DNA of 50,467 bases, taken from positions 107,190,500 to 107,240,966 of the forward strand of contig JBOZIK010000001.1 in NCBI GenBank assembly GCA_051453625.1, read 5' to 3'. Positions 23,286-34,345 of this stretch are shown piece by piece. The notes under the pieces are model-generated. The model ran no database searches. It had not been told where the DNA came from and was given only the letters and a program-made list of their open reading frames with translations. Source of the stretch: Welwitschia mirabilis. Taxonomy: Eukaryota > Gnetophyta > Gnetopsida > Welwitschiales. The translations under genes and the position numbers were made by a program. How positions within the stretch are numbered: position 1 is the first letter of the stretch; each line of letters begins with the position of its first letter.

Positions 23286-25013
23286 CGATGAAAAATTTAA
23301 TTGATCAAGGACTTCTATGTTTTCTTTATGATTTACTTCCTTCTCTTTTTTGTAAGTAGTGGAGCTTTTTGCAAAGGGAATTGCATAATATCAACTTCTT
23401 ATGACTACTTTTTAATCTTTTTTTTACATCATTAGGGTTTGAAATAGTTTGAGTGGAAGGTGATCCTAAAGGTTTTTAATTTCCTAACATGGTTTGTTAA
23501 AGTATGTTAATCAAATTTTTTAAGTTCTTGTTTTGATTCTCTAAACTTTTATTGATATTTTCTTATATATTTTTCAATTCTCCAATTGGATCTTTAAGAG
23601 AATCATTCTTAATATAGTTAGAAGAGTTGGTATAAAAGTTGCTAGACTAAAAGTTATAGGGCTGAAAATTATTGGACTACAAATTACTGGGCTAAAATTT
23701 ATTGCACCTATATCAATTTTTAAAAGAGGATTTAAAGGTTGGTTATAGTCCATTATTTTATGACTATAATTATTAATTATTATGTCTTTCATTAAACATA
23801 TAAGCATTTTCATAGATTATTTATCTATATGTTGGTAATGTAGGATTATTTTTGATGTAATGGGAGTTGTATTCACATATTTCACAATGAGAATAAGGTA
23901 TTGGAGGTTGTAGTTGTTGATTTAACATTTCTGCATCAGCTAAGGAATTAGTATAAGTTTTTAAAGTGTGGGTAAGATCTTGATTTAGGTTTTTAGGTAT
24001 AGATTACTCTTCATATTATACTCTTTTCATGTATTTTAACATTTGCTCTATAGTTCTACCATCCTTAATGGTTGGTTTAGGCCATGTTTGACTAATTTTC
24101 ACCAACCCCTTTTAAGAGTTTTCAAGCATCATCCAAAGTTAAGTTAAGTAAATTTCCATCATATGCAAAATCTATTAGTTTTTAAATTTGGATATTCAAT
24201 CCCCTATAGAAGTAATTAATAAGTTATTCTCTTAAAAATTCATCTATGGGATTAGATGAAGTAGTAATAAAAAATATTTCATAAGATGTAGCATAATCCT
24301 CTTAATGTTGTTGTGTAAAGTTGATAACTTTTCTTTTTATTTTTTTCATGGTTTCTTCACTTATAATCCTTTTTATAAAGGCATCATGAACTTAGTTTCA
24401 AGTCTGAAGGCTTTTATGTGGGATCATTTTCAACCAATTTTTATTCTTTTCTCTAAGGATAAAAAGGAAAATAATTATGTAAGTCCTATTAGTTACCTTT
24501 TCTTTTCATTTCTTAAGATAAAAATTAGTTTTTCTATTTTAGCTAAGTGTTGAAAAGGATCTTCTTCATCATCTCCTAAGATGGTAGGATTGGCTTGCAA
24601 GCTTTTAAGTTCTACATCATTTTCATTAGATAGATCAAAGAGGTTTTGGATCTTTCTTTTCTTTTAAGATATCATATTATTAATATTTAATGTCGAAGAA
24701 GTAGAAGCAGTAATAAATGCTGACATGTTTGGCAGTTTAGAAGAAAAATTGTTTAAGAGGTAGGCTCTTTAGAGGGATTTAAAGAGGAAGATGGTTTATG
24801 AAATAAATTACTTCTAGAAATATGAAAAGAACAATAATTATCTTCTTCTATTTTAGATTGAAATGAAAAATTTCTCACCTCGATTTCTTGAACCAAATCC
24901 ATTAACCCTCCTTTAATCATTTTGTTAACAAATTGCTTTTCATGATGGTGCCTATTCTGTGTTATGGTTTCCTTCCATTTACATAAAATGTTAAAATAAA
25001 CTTCTTTATACAC
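23286..25013 (-). pseudogene. Gag and leader remnant of element C
   Basis: On the minus strand a leader/N-terminal frame (25013-24753) leads into gag. Blocks are NLFDLSNENDVELKSLQ (about 24645-24595), DDEEDPFQHLAKIEKLIFIL (about 24570-24510), a KRIKIG..SHIKAFRLETKFM block (about 24455-24385) and a LTHTLKTYTNSLADAEMLNQ block (about 23975-23915). CEICEYNSHYIKNNP (about 23895-23850) is a zinc-knuckle remnant lacking the last Cys. The layout equals gag in elements A and B. Beyond 23570 it merges into the linker, which continues at 11481 on the other side of element A. Stops occur throughout. Confidence 0.75.
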
Positions 25014-25292
25014 AGGTAAAAAAATTCCTTCTAGATTACTTGAAGTATAAGAAGGCGGCTATACTAACAATGGAGGTGTCACTCACTTAGATTACATGAA
25101 TCACAAAGTGCAAATCAAGTTTTTTGGAAACATTGGTAATCTCCAACTTTAAAAAAAAAATAGAAATTTAGAAACCAAGCTAGATCATGAAAGTGAAACT
25201 ACAAACTAACCTAAGAAAAATAATATCTTTATGTACACACTACATAAGTAAACATCTTAAAATAAATTTACTTAAAAACTATCTTAAATTCC

Positions 25293-25313
25293 TCTCTAGC
25301 AGTAGTACTAAAA
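25293..25313 (-). other. Primer-binding site of element C
   Basis: The minus strand reads TTTTAGTACTACTGCTAGAG directly after the LTR end ...CATCACAACA. It is cognate to the PBS of A and B and differs from the Athila/Tat-type PBS mostly by C-to-T and G-to-A changes. Confidence 0.65.
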
Positions 25314-25606
25314 TGTTGTGATGTGTGTCATGTGATTTTCTTTAATTTATCATCTTCAAATGTAATGTATAATTTTAGCATTTAATCTTGAGAAAGCCAT
25401 ACTTGTATAATGGGATCAACTCAAATGTCATACTTTAGAAAGAAATTGGAAAGTACATTTGGAAGATTTAATTAAAAAAATTAAAATGATTACTATTATA
25501 AATTTTAAAATGATAAATGGATGAAATGTAAAGAAGAGATGAATGCAATGAATGAATACAAAGATAAGATGCAAGCCTAAGTCTAAATACTAATCAAGTT
25601 TATTAA
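25314..25606 (-). repeat. 5' LTR of element C, downstream part
   Basis: This is the R/U5 end of the C 5' LTR, ending ACAACA next to the PBS. It is interrupted at 25606 by element B, and the rest of the LTR resumes at 33273-33977. The combined LTR is close to 1 kb. Confidence 0.65.
25602..25606. repeat. Left target-site duplication of element B (ATTAA)
   Basis: ATTAA precedes the B 5' LTR, and ACCAA at 33268-33272 follows the 3' LTR. The two differences are C/T, consistent with decay of an original ACCAA. Confidence 0.55.
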
Positions 25607-26848
25607 TGTCAGAATGCCAAATTAACTTATTTAATAGTGTTATTTGAGTGTAATTGTAATTATATTTAATAGGTTTCCAAGAAAATTAGGAGAAATTAAA
25701 AGATCTATCAGGATGATCAAACGAAGCATTAGTTTCTAATATTTTGGTCAGTTTCCTGGCATATTTCAAATACCTTAACTTATCTAAAGAATCATGGGTT
25801 TAATTCAAATTGAGAAGTAATGATCAAGAGGGTTAAGGAGATATTACATCAAGAAGGCATTATACTAAGTAGATGTTACATGAATAAGACATTCCACATA
25901 TTCTAAAAGATATTACATCAAGAAGATATTATATGAAGAAGATGTTATGCCAAGAAGATGTTACATCAAAAAGACATTACACTAAGAATACATTACAACA
26001 AGAAAACATTACAGTAAGAATACTTTACATTATGAAAACATTACATCAATAAGACATTACATTAAGAAGACATATGCAAGAAGGCATTACACCAAGAATA
26101 AATTATGCCAAGAAGACATTGCACTAAAAGACATTATACCAAAAAGATGTTACACCAAGAAGACATGTGAAAAAAGACATTACACTAAGAAGATATTCCA
26201 AAATTAGTGACATGATTACTGTTGACTTGTCACTACTCCTTAGTAACTTGAATAATTAATTCAAACCTATAAATACCCTCCTTAGATTTATCATTTCTTT
26301 TCTCTCTTTTAGCATTAAAGTGATTGTTATATTAAAGCAATTTAGGCAAGGAGATCCATTCTCTTATGGAAAGGACTACACTGGTATTACTCATAAGTGG
26401 ATCTCTTAAGGTGCATCTTATTATCATTAAAAATTATAATTATTTATTAAATTATATCTCTTTTATTCCTTATACTTTATGTTAGTGTTAATTTAATACC
26501 CTTAGTAAGTTAGATTTGATATTAATATAAATTATAAGGGTCAACTTGGATAACAAGAAGTTGGTAAAAATGTTAGTTATTATATTAGGATTACATTTTC
26601 ATTCCATCACATTTATTAACTCCATTGAATCATCTTTCATTATTATTTCATTTCGTTTTGAAATACTAAAATAATAAAACATTATTTTTATCTTTTCTTT
26701 CTAAGAAACTAGATCTTCTCTAACTCATTTTCTTCTTTAAGTTTACAAACTCGTAACTTACTCTATACCTTATGTGTTTGGTTATCATCACTTAAAAATG
26801 TTTTGATATCTAACTTGTAGATTAGGTAAGTGTAATACATATGAAACA
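25607..26848 (+). repeat. 5' LTR of element B (1242 bp)
   Basis: It starts TGTCAGAATGCCAAATTA and ends ATATGAAACA directly before the PBS. It carries the 16-17-bp minisatellite (about 25838-26200) and a TATA box TATAAATA at 26268-26275. It aligns over its whole length with 31986-33267. Confidence 0.88.
25838..26200 (+). repeat. LTR minisatellite, 16-17-bp unit (RYRTTACACCAAGAAG-like)
   Basis: About twenty degenerate copies of GATGTTACATCAAGAA or GACATTACACCAAGAA lie in the LTR U3 region. The paralogous arrays are at 32214-32580 (B 3' LTR) and, antisense, at 33655-33815 and 5800-5970 (C LTRs). The ATGTT and ACATT variants are both one transition away from ACGTT. Confidence 0.8.
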
Positions 26849-26869
26849 TTTTGGCACCGCTACCATGGA
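26849..26869 (+). other. Primer-binding site of element B
   Basis: TTTTGGCACCGCTACCATGG follows the LTR directly. It is the best-preserved PBS of the three related elements. Confidence 0.75.
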
Positions 26870-27205
26870 GGAGTCTAAGAACATTTAAAAACTTAATTCT
26901 TACTACTTAAGTAAGTAAATTGATTTTAAGATGTTTACTTTTGTACTGTGTCCATAAATTTTGTACTTTTTAAGATTACTTTGTGATTTCATTTTCATAG
27001 TCTAGATTTTTTTTTAAATTTCCCTTAGTCTTACTTTTTCATTTGAAGTTGGAAATTATTAGTAGTTTTAAAAAACTTTGTCTACACTTTGTACTTCATG
27101 TAATCTAAGTAAGTACCACATCTATCTTTGGTATAGCCTCCTTCTTATACCTCAAGTGATCTGAAGGGGAGTTTTCCACTTTTGTATAAAAAATCTTATT
27201 TTAAC
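26870..27205 (+). other. 5' leader of element B
   Basis: The leader holds no gene. It is colinear with the C leader on the minus strand, for example AAGATGTTTACTT, CATGTAATCTAAGT and TATAGCCTCCTTCTTATA, showing that B and C share the same 5' untranslated region. Confidence 0.65.
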
Positions 27206-27209
27206 ATTT

Positions 27210-28640
27210 TATTAAAAATGCAAGGAAATGGTAATATAAAAAAAAAATCATTTGGAGAAGTATTTTGTTTGTAAAATAATTAAAGAAGGATTAGTGGATT
27301 TTTTCAATTCAAGAACTTGAGATGAAAAAGTTTTATTTTAATCTAAAATAACATAAGATGATTATTATACTTTTCATATTTTTAAAAGTAATTTGCTTAT
27401 TTTTGAAAGTAATTTGTTTCATAAACTATCTTCCTCTTCAAGTTCCTCTAAAGAATCTACATCTCAAACATTTTTCCCTTCTAAGCCCCTAAACATGTCA
27501 ACCTCTACTTCTACTTCTACTACATTAACTCTCAAGAACATAATAGCTCAAAGAAAAAGAGATATTTAAAACCCCTTTGACCTATCCAATCAAGATTATG
27601 TAAAACTTAAAAACTCCTAATCCTATTCTACCTTCTTGTAATCGTAATATACCTTCATAAGAAAGGATTAAGAAGATCCTTTTTAATACTTAATTAAAAT
27701 AGAACACCTTATTCTTATCTTAAGAAATGAAAACAAGAAGGTAACTAATAGGACTTGCATAATTATGTTTCCTTTTAGCCTTAGAGGAAAGGCTAAAAAT
27801 TAGTTAAAAACTATCTCACATAAAAGCCTTCAGACTTAAAATAAAGTTTAAGATGCCTTCATAAAATGATTCATGAGTGAAGTAACTATGAAAAAAAGGA
27901 AAGTTACCAACTTTTGCAAGACAACCTTATAAGAATTATACTACATCTTATAAAAAATTTTTTTATTACTCTCTCATCCAATCCCATAGATGAATATTCA
28001 AGAGACAAACTTGTTAATGACTTCTATAGTAGGTTAAATAGACAAACCAATTGACTACTAGATTTTACATGTGGTGAAAACTTACTCAACTTAACTTTGA
28101 ATGATGCTTGAAAACTCCTAGAGGGATTAATGGAAATTAGTCAAACATGGTCTAAACTAACTTTTAAGGAAGGTAGAACTAAATGGTAAATGTTAAAATA
28201 CATGAAAAAAGTACAACATGAAGAGTAAGCTAGCCATAGCAACATAATTCAAGATCTTACCTGTACTTTAAAAATTTATACCAATGCCTCAGTCGATGCC
28301 AAAATGTTAAATCAATAGCCCCAACCTTCAATACATTACTCTCATTATGAAATATGTAAAGACAACTCCAACTATAACAAAAATTATCTTGACATATCAA
28401 CATATAGAGAAATGATCTATGAAGAAGCTATTGTGTTTAATAAAAGATCTAATAATTAATACTTTCAGCCATGAAACAACAAACCAAAACCAACCTTCAA
28501 ATCCTCTTTTAAAAATAGATACAGAGGTAACAACTTTCATTTCAATAATTTTTATTCTAATAATTTTCATCTCCATAACTTTCATCCTAATAACTTTTAC
28601 ACCAATTATTCTAAATACATTAAGAATGGTTCCCTAGAGA
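27210..28640 (+). pseudogene. Gag remnant of element B
   Basis: A Ser-rich stretch (27425-27520) precedes LKNIIAQRKRDI and a NPFDLSNQDYVKLKN block (about 27525-27610). The gag core reads MFPFSLRGKAKN, then LKTISHKSLQT, and DAFIK (27765-27870), with stops at expected Trp codons. A YEICKDNSNYNKNY block (about 28350-28390) is a zinc-knuckle remnant without Cys spacing intact. The following open frame (28419-28637) is Ile/Thr-rich. The order is as in A and C. It is a dead copy. Confidence 0.8.
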
Positions 28641-29169
28641 ATTAATGGAATAATTGAAGAATATACAAGAAAATACCAACAAAAGTTTAAAAAATCAAAA
28701 TAAGAACTAAGAAAATTTGATTGACATCCTTCAATAAATCATATTAGGAAGTTAAAAACCTTAAGGATTACTTAAACTATTCCTAATCCAAATGATGTGA
28801 AAAAATATTGAAAATAATCATAAGAAGTAGATATGATACAACTTCTTTTAAAGAAAATTCTACTTCTTACATAGAAGTCCTTGATTAATCAAAACTATTA
28901 TCAACATCTAAACAAAAATCTAACTTCTAATAATTTTATAAAAAAAAAAAAAAACCTACTACTTCATGAATGGATAGATTGAACATCAATACAACTTATG
29001 ATACATGTTTAAATGCAATTATAAATGATGCAAATATCAAATTATTCCTTTGAAATATTCTTTTAAGAAAGCCCAAAATATGACAAAATATGAAAGAACT
29101 TAGTAAGAAGAAAGCAAAAAAATGATAATAACAATCAAAGTCTTCATTACTTAATAACTTTAAAACTCA
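28641..29169 (+). other. Gag-protease linker of element B
   Basis: No domain is recognised. The blocks CATAGAAGTCCTTGATTAAT (about 28871) and GAAAGAACTTAGTAAGAAG (about 29092) match element C on the two sides of the element A insertion. Confidence 0.6.
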
Positions 29170-29598
29170 GTGATACAAAAATGTGCAAAATTTAAGAATC
29201 CAAGGGCTACTACACTTAGTGTTATCTTTAAAAGAAGTAAAAAGATCAAGAAAGTATTAATAGATGTAACATCTAGTGTCAACATTATGTCATTTTACAT
29301 TTGCAAAAAGTTTGAATTGGAAAATACGATTGAATTAGTAAAACATATGTTAGAACTAGCTAATTTAACTCTTAAAATATTAACTAGAGTTATTATGGAT
29401 CTGGTCATACAAATTGAATAAGCTTATTACCCTATAGATTTGGTTATTATTGATGTATAATACAATGGAGAATAGCCTTTACTCTTAGGAAGCGAAATTT
29501 GTGCAACAACCCATTGCATTATTGGCACATGAATCTAAATGATAGAATGTCATGTAGGAAATGGGAAATTAATTATTAGATTCTTTGATGAAAATAAA
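29170..29598 (+). pseudogene. Aspartic protease remnant of element B
   Basis: An open frame of 83 codons (29170-29421) reads KFKNPRATTLSVIF, then KKVLIDVTSSVNIMSFYICKK, the active-site block with DIGAS changed to DVTSS, so the catalytic Asp is kept but its Gly is lost. After a stop, DLVIIDV and PLLLGSEI (29440-29500) give the flap/C-terminal LLLGR block, followed by MIECHVGNGKLIIRFFDEN. It is colinear with the A and C proteases. Confidence 0.85.
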
Positions 29599-29607
29599 NN
29601 NNNNNNN
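29599..29607. other. Assembly gap (9 N)
   Basis: A short N run at the end of the protease remnant. Confidence 0.95.
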
Positions 29608-29989
29608 AAAGAAGATTATGATCTTGAGTAGCAAATTAGACCCTCCATGCTTACTTAATATCAACCTTTAGAAGAAAGACTCCTTACTTTACACAACTTA
29701 ACTTTATTTAATGATCTTAAATAATGTGAAGAACTCCTATAATGTCTTAATTCTTTCAATCCATGAAATCTTAATAATAACCTCTCAAGCATTCAATAGT
29801 AATGATGAAAAAAATAATGAGGAGAAGATAAATACTGAAGAACCCATGAATATTTAGCTAAACATAATGGAGGATAGACTTGTTCTTTTTAATGCAACAA
29901 TCCAACCTCAAGATTCTACTCATGTTTCTCCATTCCTTTTAATTGTACTTCCATGTAATACTTAAAGTAACACCCACTGCTTTCCTACT
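29608..29989 (+). pseudogene. Linker of element B between protease and 3' module
   Basis: A broken frame reads EEPMNI and MEDRLVLFNATIQPQDSTHVS (about 29840-29925), then a Ser/Pro-rich part. It matches the equivalent part of element A and shows no RT motifs. Confidence 0.55.
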
Positions 29990-30370
29990 AAGTTCACTTT
30001 ACTTTATTCCTTTGATAAAAATTCTTTTCAAAAGTATGACTTGGAATATCTTAGAGTTCTAAATTGGGATGAATCTTATCTTCTTGATGATAATCTATGA
30101 TTAGAGTTAAATCTTAGGAAACTTCTTAAGTATGTTAAGTATACCATAATGAGTATTCTAAGAAGCTTTATTAAACTACTTGAATTCATAATAGCATCAT
30201 TAATATCTTTCATTTCCATATCAATCTTTGAATGAAATCAATCCTTCAAATTCTTTATATCATAACTTTGGTAAGAGATTGTTTTTCCATAAAATATATG
30301 AATTTTTTATCTCTTATGTTGATAATGAATTTTGTGAATTTAAAGGATTATGTAGTCATGTTATTTATCA
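29990..30370 (+). pseudogene. Conserved unrecognised 3' module of element B
   Basis: QKYDLEYLRVLNWDESYLLDD (30029-30091) and LELNLRKLLKYVKYTI are followed by a hydrophobic stretch (about 30180-30240), a LVRD block and a NFLSLMLIMNFVNLK-like block. This is the same order as in element A at 16130-16566. Stops interrupt it. The function is unknown. Confidence 0.6.
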
Positions 30371-31985
30371 CTAAGTAATTCCTTTGAAAAATGCATGTAT
30401 ATCATTTATAATCTATAAATTAGTTTCCATATGATTTGGTTCTTATTTTTATTAAAAAAGTACAAGGTAACAATTATGTTGTAATATCTATCTTTTTGGT
30501 ATATAGATAAATGCAAAGAAAAAAAACTACATCCTACTTACAATAATTGATTTAGTGGAGCCTCATTTCTTAAAGAGATGTCAACTTACTCTTATGTTAA
30601 TGTAATTATTGAAATAGTTTTTTTTTTTTAACATCTCATTTTGATTTTACCTTTGTTTTTCATCATGTAGTATGTTTAAGCATTTTAGACTTTTGTAGTT
30701 TATAGATTATTAATTGGATTTTAAAAAATTGGAAAGCATTCAAATGCTTATTAACTCTCATTCTAGAAGACAAAAATGTGCTTAATTAAGTTTTTCATAT
30801 TGTATGCTTTGTTTCTTTATCCACTTCATGTTTATTAAGCCTATAAGTTATTAGTACCTTGATAATGTATAAGTGTCTTTTTATATTTGTCAAAAAAAAG
30901 GAAAAAGAGAAAAAGAAAAAATGAAATGTAAATTTATATTATGAAAGAACTTTTAATAATCACTTCTATCCTATCTCAAGGATTACTGCATGAGGGGTAA
31001 AGTTTCTTAACGTCTTATGTCTTGTATAACAAGTTCTACTACTTGTTATAAAAGCAAGGTCATTGGTTTAAAAATAAGTACTTCATAATGGTATGAATCT
31101 AAGGTAAAAGGAGGTACACCTTGGATTATGCCATGATTATCACATTATCAATTATTATTAATTTATAGCATCTTCTAAGTTGATGCTTGAGACTATAGCA
31201 ATGATATGCTAATTTTCATTAGCACATTTTCATTTTTAACTATGATATTCAAATAGAACTATGATCTTTTATTGATCGAGAATCATGTATCTTTAATTGA
31301 AAATGAGACACTATTGATAAGTAATCAACTTTAAGTAGAATATGTTTTAATGCAATGTATTTATTTCTATTCATTAAGCTAGATAACTTCAAAGTTATTA
31401 AACATACTTTTTCTATTTAGCATAGGATTAAAGAATTAAAGCAATAAATTTGATATTTTAGAAAAGTTTTGCATTTCTCTTTATTTCAAGTAAAGTATTA
31501 GTCCTGAGAGATTAGTATGAATGATCTAAGTAGTTTCACAATTATTTTCATGATGCTTTAACTTACTATCTTTTCATTTCTTATTTTGTGTTTATGCTAT
31601 TTTTTATTTTACATTCTTTGAAGCTTTTAATTTATTCCTTCTAATCATCATGATTATACTTATATAAAATTCATGACAAATTTATCTACCTTACGAGGGT
31701 GGGCTCTTTGAAATTGTCAAAAGATTAACTTTATTTGAAATGAATTTGTTTATTACAAATATGTTTTTAATAGAACTAAAGCCATTGTTTTGAATTTAAT
31801 GCATACCTTACTCATGATGTTTAATCAGAATATCTTTTTCATATGATAAACTAAGATGCACTCTTTATTTAACAATGTAAGATCCTTTATACTAAAGTAT
31901 CACTTTCATCCTCTTTTAATTTGGATTGCTTTTATTCTTTTCTACTTTCTTTATCAAGGACTAAAAAATTCTTAGAGGAGGACTA
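30371..31985 (+). other. 3' untranslated region of element B
   Basis: AT-rich, no gene seen. It ends with the purine tract AGAGGAGGACTA directly before the LTR. Confidence 0.6.
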
Positions 31986-33267
31986 TGTTACAAGGCCAAA
32001 TTGGCATATTTAATAGTGTTATTAGAGTGTAATTATAGGTATAGTCAATAGGTTTCTAAGAAAATTAGGGGGAATTTAAAGATCTACCAAGATGATCAAA
32101 TGAAGCATTAATTTACAATATTTTGAACCTTTTCCTAGAACATTTCAAATACCTTATCTTACCTAAAGCATCATGGATTCAATTCAGACTAAGAAGTAAT
32201 GATCAATAGAGCTAAGAAGACATTACATCAAGAAGATGTTACATCAATAATACATTACATCAAGAAGATAATTCACAAAATCAAGAAGATGTTATGCCAA
32301 GAAGACATTAGGCCAAAAATACCTTACTTCAAAAAGACATTACACCAAGAAGAAATCACATGAAGAAGTCATTACACTAAGAATATGTTACATCAAGAAA
32401 ATGTTACATCAAAAAGAGTTACATCAAGAAGACTTATGCAAAAAGACATTACACCAAGAACATGTTATGCCAAGAAGACATTATATTAAGAATATGTTAC
32501 ATAAAAGGCATTATACCAAGAAGATGTTACATTAAGAAGACATGTGAAAAGGGACATTACACAAAGAATACATTACAAAATTAATGATATGATTACTCTT
32601 GATATATTATTACTACTTATAACCTTAACAATCAATATAAACCTATAAATACCACTCTTAGATTCCCCATTTCATATCTATCTTTTGGAATCAAAGTGTT
32701 TATGACATTAGAATAACTTAAGAAAGGAGATAGATTTGCTTATAAGAAGGACTACCTTGGTGTTGGGTTGTGTATCCTTTATTGAGGAGTTATTACTTGT
32801 AAGTGGATGTATTAAGGTGCATTTTATTACAGTTAATAAAGTTTACTTCTATATTAAATTATATCTATTCTATTTTTTATATGTTATGTTAGTATTAAAA
32901 TAATACTTTTAGAAGATTAGATTTGATATTGATATTGAGTATAAAGTCTAACTTGGTGATAATAAGTTCATAAAAATGTTAGTTGATTGCATTTAGAATT
33001 GCATTTTTTATTCCATTACATTTCGTAAATCCATTACATCATCTTTCATTGTTATTTCATTTTCTTTAAAATACTAAAAAGACAAAAACATTCTTTTTCT
33101 TTCCTCTCTCTTTTCTAAGGATCCATTTCTTCTCTAACTTATTTTTTTTCTTTAAGTTTATAAACTTGGACTAACTTACTTCATACCTTATGTGTTTGCT
33201 TGTAATTACTTAAGAAGGTTTTGAGATCTAACTTGCATATTAGGTAAGCATAACACATAGAGCAATA
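31986..33267 (+). repeat. 3' LTR of element B (1282 bp)
   Basis: It starts TGTTACAAGGCCAAATTGG and ends AGAGCAATA. It contains the minisatellite (32214-32580) and the TATA box at 32644-32651. It is visibly diverged from the 5' LTR by substitutions and small indels, indicating an old insertion. Confidence 0.88.
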
Positions 33268-33977
33268 ACCAACTTGTTGTCATCCAATTTGGCCCTCATA
33301 CACTATATTAAAATCACAATTAACTTGATTCTGACATAGCATATAAAGAACATAAGAGAGAAATTAACAAAACAAAATGATATTTTATTAATTACCGTGC
33401 TCCTTAAACTAGCTATAGAGTAGTTTCTCCTTAATGAAGGATACACAAACCAATACCAAGAGAATATCCTCTCTTAAGCTAGATGGATTTCTTGTTCAGA
33501 ATTCTCCAATTTCATAAGTGATTTCAATGTATAAAAAATAAGAAATGGAGAACCTAAATGAAATATTTATAGGTTTGGATTGGCTATTTAGGTCATTAAG
33601 GAGTAGTAACAGATCAAGAGTAATCATATCATTGATTTTGTAATGTTTTGGTATAATGTCTTCTTTTACATATCTTCTTGATGCAACATCTATTTTTACA
33701 TCTCTTCTTCATGTAACATCTTCTTGATTTAACATCTTCTTCTACATGTCTTCTTGATGTAGCATCTTTTTGGTATAATGTCTTCTTAATTAATGTCTTC
33801 TTCCACATATCTTCTTCAAATGCTTTATAATTACTTCATTTTAATTCAAATTATTATTCATTATCTATTTTTAGTATTTGACATCAAAAATGATTAATTT
33901 GAGCATTAAACATATAAAAAGAAACTGAAAACACACTTTAAACATGATATTAAATATGGCTAAATTCACTTATGATA
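33268..33977 (-). repeat. 5' LTR of element C, upstream part
   Basis: On the minus strand it starts at 33977 (TATCATAAGTGAATTTAGCC, corresponding to TGCTACGAGCCAAATTAGCC of the 3' LTR) and includes an antisense TATAAATA at 33564-33571 and the minisatellite at 33655-33815. It then reads GGTATTGGTTTGTGTATCC as in element B. It ends where B is inserted; the first five bases are the right TSD of B. Confidence 0.75.
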
Positions 33978-34057
33978 ATATATGCATGATAAAGAGACAT
34001 ATGAACATGAAGAATAAAGCCTTCTTACTTTAACAAATTAATGCAATTATCTATAAT

Positions 34058-34345
34058 CCATTTCCTCCTAAGTACAAAGATTCTAGTTCCCTAATGCCAT
34101 TATAATTAGGAATAAAAACATTAGGAAAGCCTTGTTATATCTGGAAGCAAGTGTCAACATTTAACTCCATTCTAATCTAAGTAAATAATTTTATTTCCTA
34201 ATAAATTCAACATTTTATAAATGGATATAATAAAATGAAATTCAGTCCAATCATTTTAGGAAGATCTTTCCTTACAATATCCAATGTCCTTATTAATTGT
34301 ATAAATGCTCAAATAGAAGTATCATTTAATAACATAACTTAAATA
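34058..34345 (+). pseudogene. Aspartic protease remnant of element E
   Basis: Across shifting frames one reads MIGNKTLGKALLYLEASVNIL (about 34100-34165), where LLDLGASVNLL would be usual, so DLGAS has become YLEAS. PIILGRSFLTISNVLINC follows at about 34247-34300 (flap/C-terminal ILGRPF block), then a QIEVSFNNIT block. This is the Athila/Tat protease pattern. The Asp is lost and the frame broken. Confidence 0.7.

Larger units (their letters stand above)
25607..33267 (+). mobile_element. Element B: complete non-autonomous Athila-like gypsy element (gag-protease only)
   Basis: The two direct LTRs (25607-26848 and 31986-33267) enclose about 5.1 kb with PBS, leader, gag, protease, the same 3' module as element A, a non-coding tail and a polypurine tract (AGAGGAGGACTA). 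There is no RT, RNase H or integrase, although the region has only one 9-N gap. It sits in the 5' LTR of element C with a degraded 5-bp TSD. Confidence 0.88.
5796..33977 (-). mobile_element. Element C: Athila-like Ty3/gypsy retrotransposon, split by nested elements A and B
   Basis: On the minus strand the element reads from a 5' LTR (33977 down to 33273, then 25606-25314), through a PBS, leader and gag (25313-23286), then protease, RT, RNase H and integrase (11481-7646), to a 3' LTR fragment (6132-5796). Element B interrupts the 5' LTR and element A interrupts the gag-protease linker. Removing A joins C sequence that is colinear with the intact gag-protease linker of element B, both sides showing matching blocks. 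The 3' LTR is cut by copia D. Gag-pol order, the PBS type and the FMDDFS motif in RT suggest the Athila/Tat branch. Confidence 0.8.

Noticed and set aside
24305-24553. Plus-strand ORF of 82 codons
   Set aside because: It is the antisense shadow of element C gag, which reads well on the minus strand.
25838-26200. CRISPR-like or coding repeat in the LTR
   Set aside because: The units of 16-17 bp are contiguous, lie in U3 of an LTR, and recur in the partner LTR.
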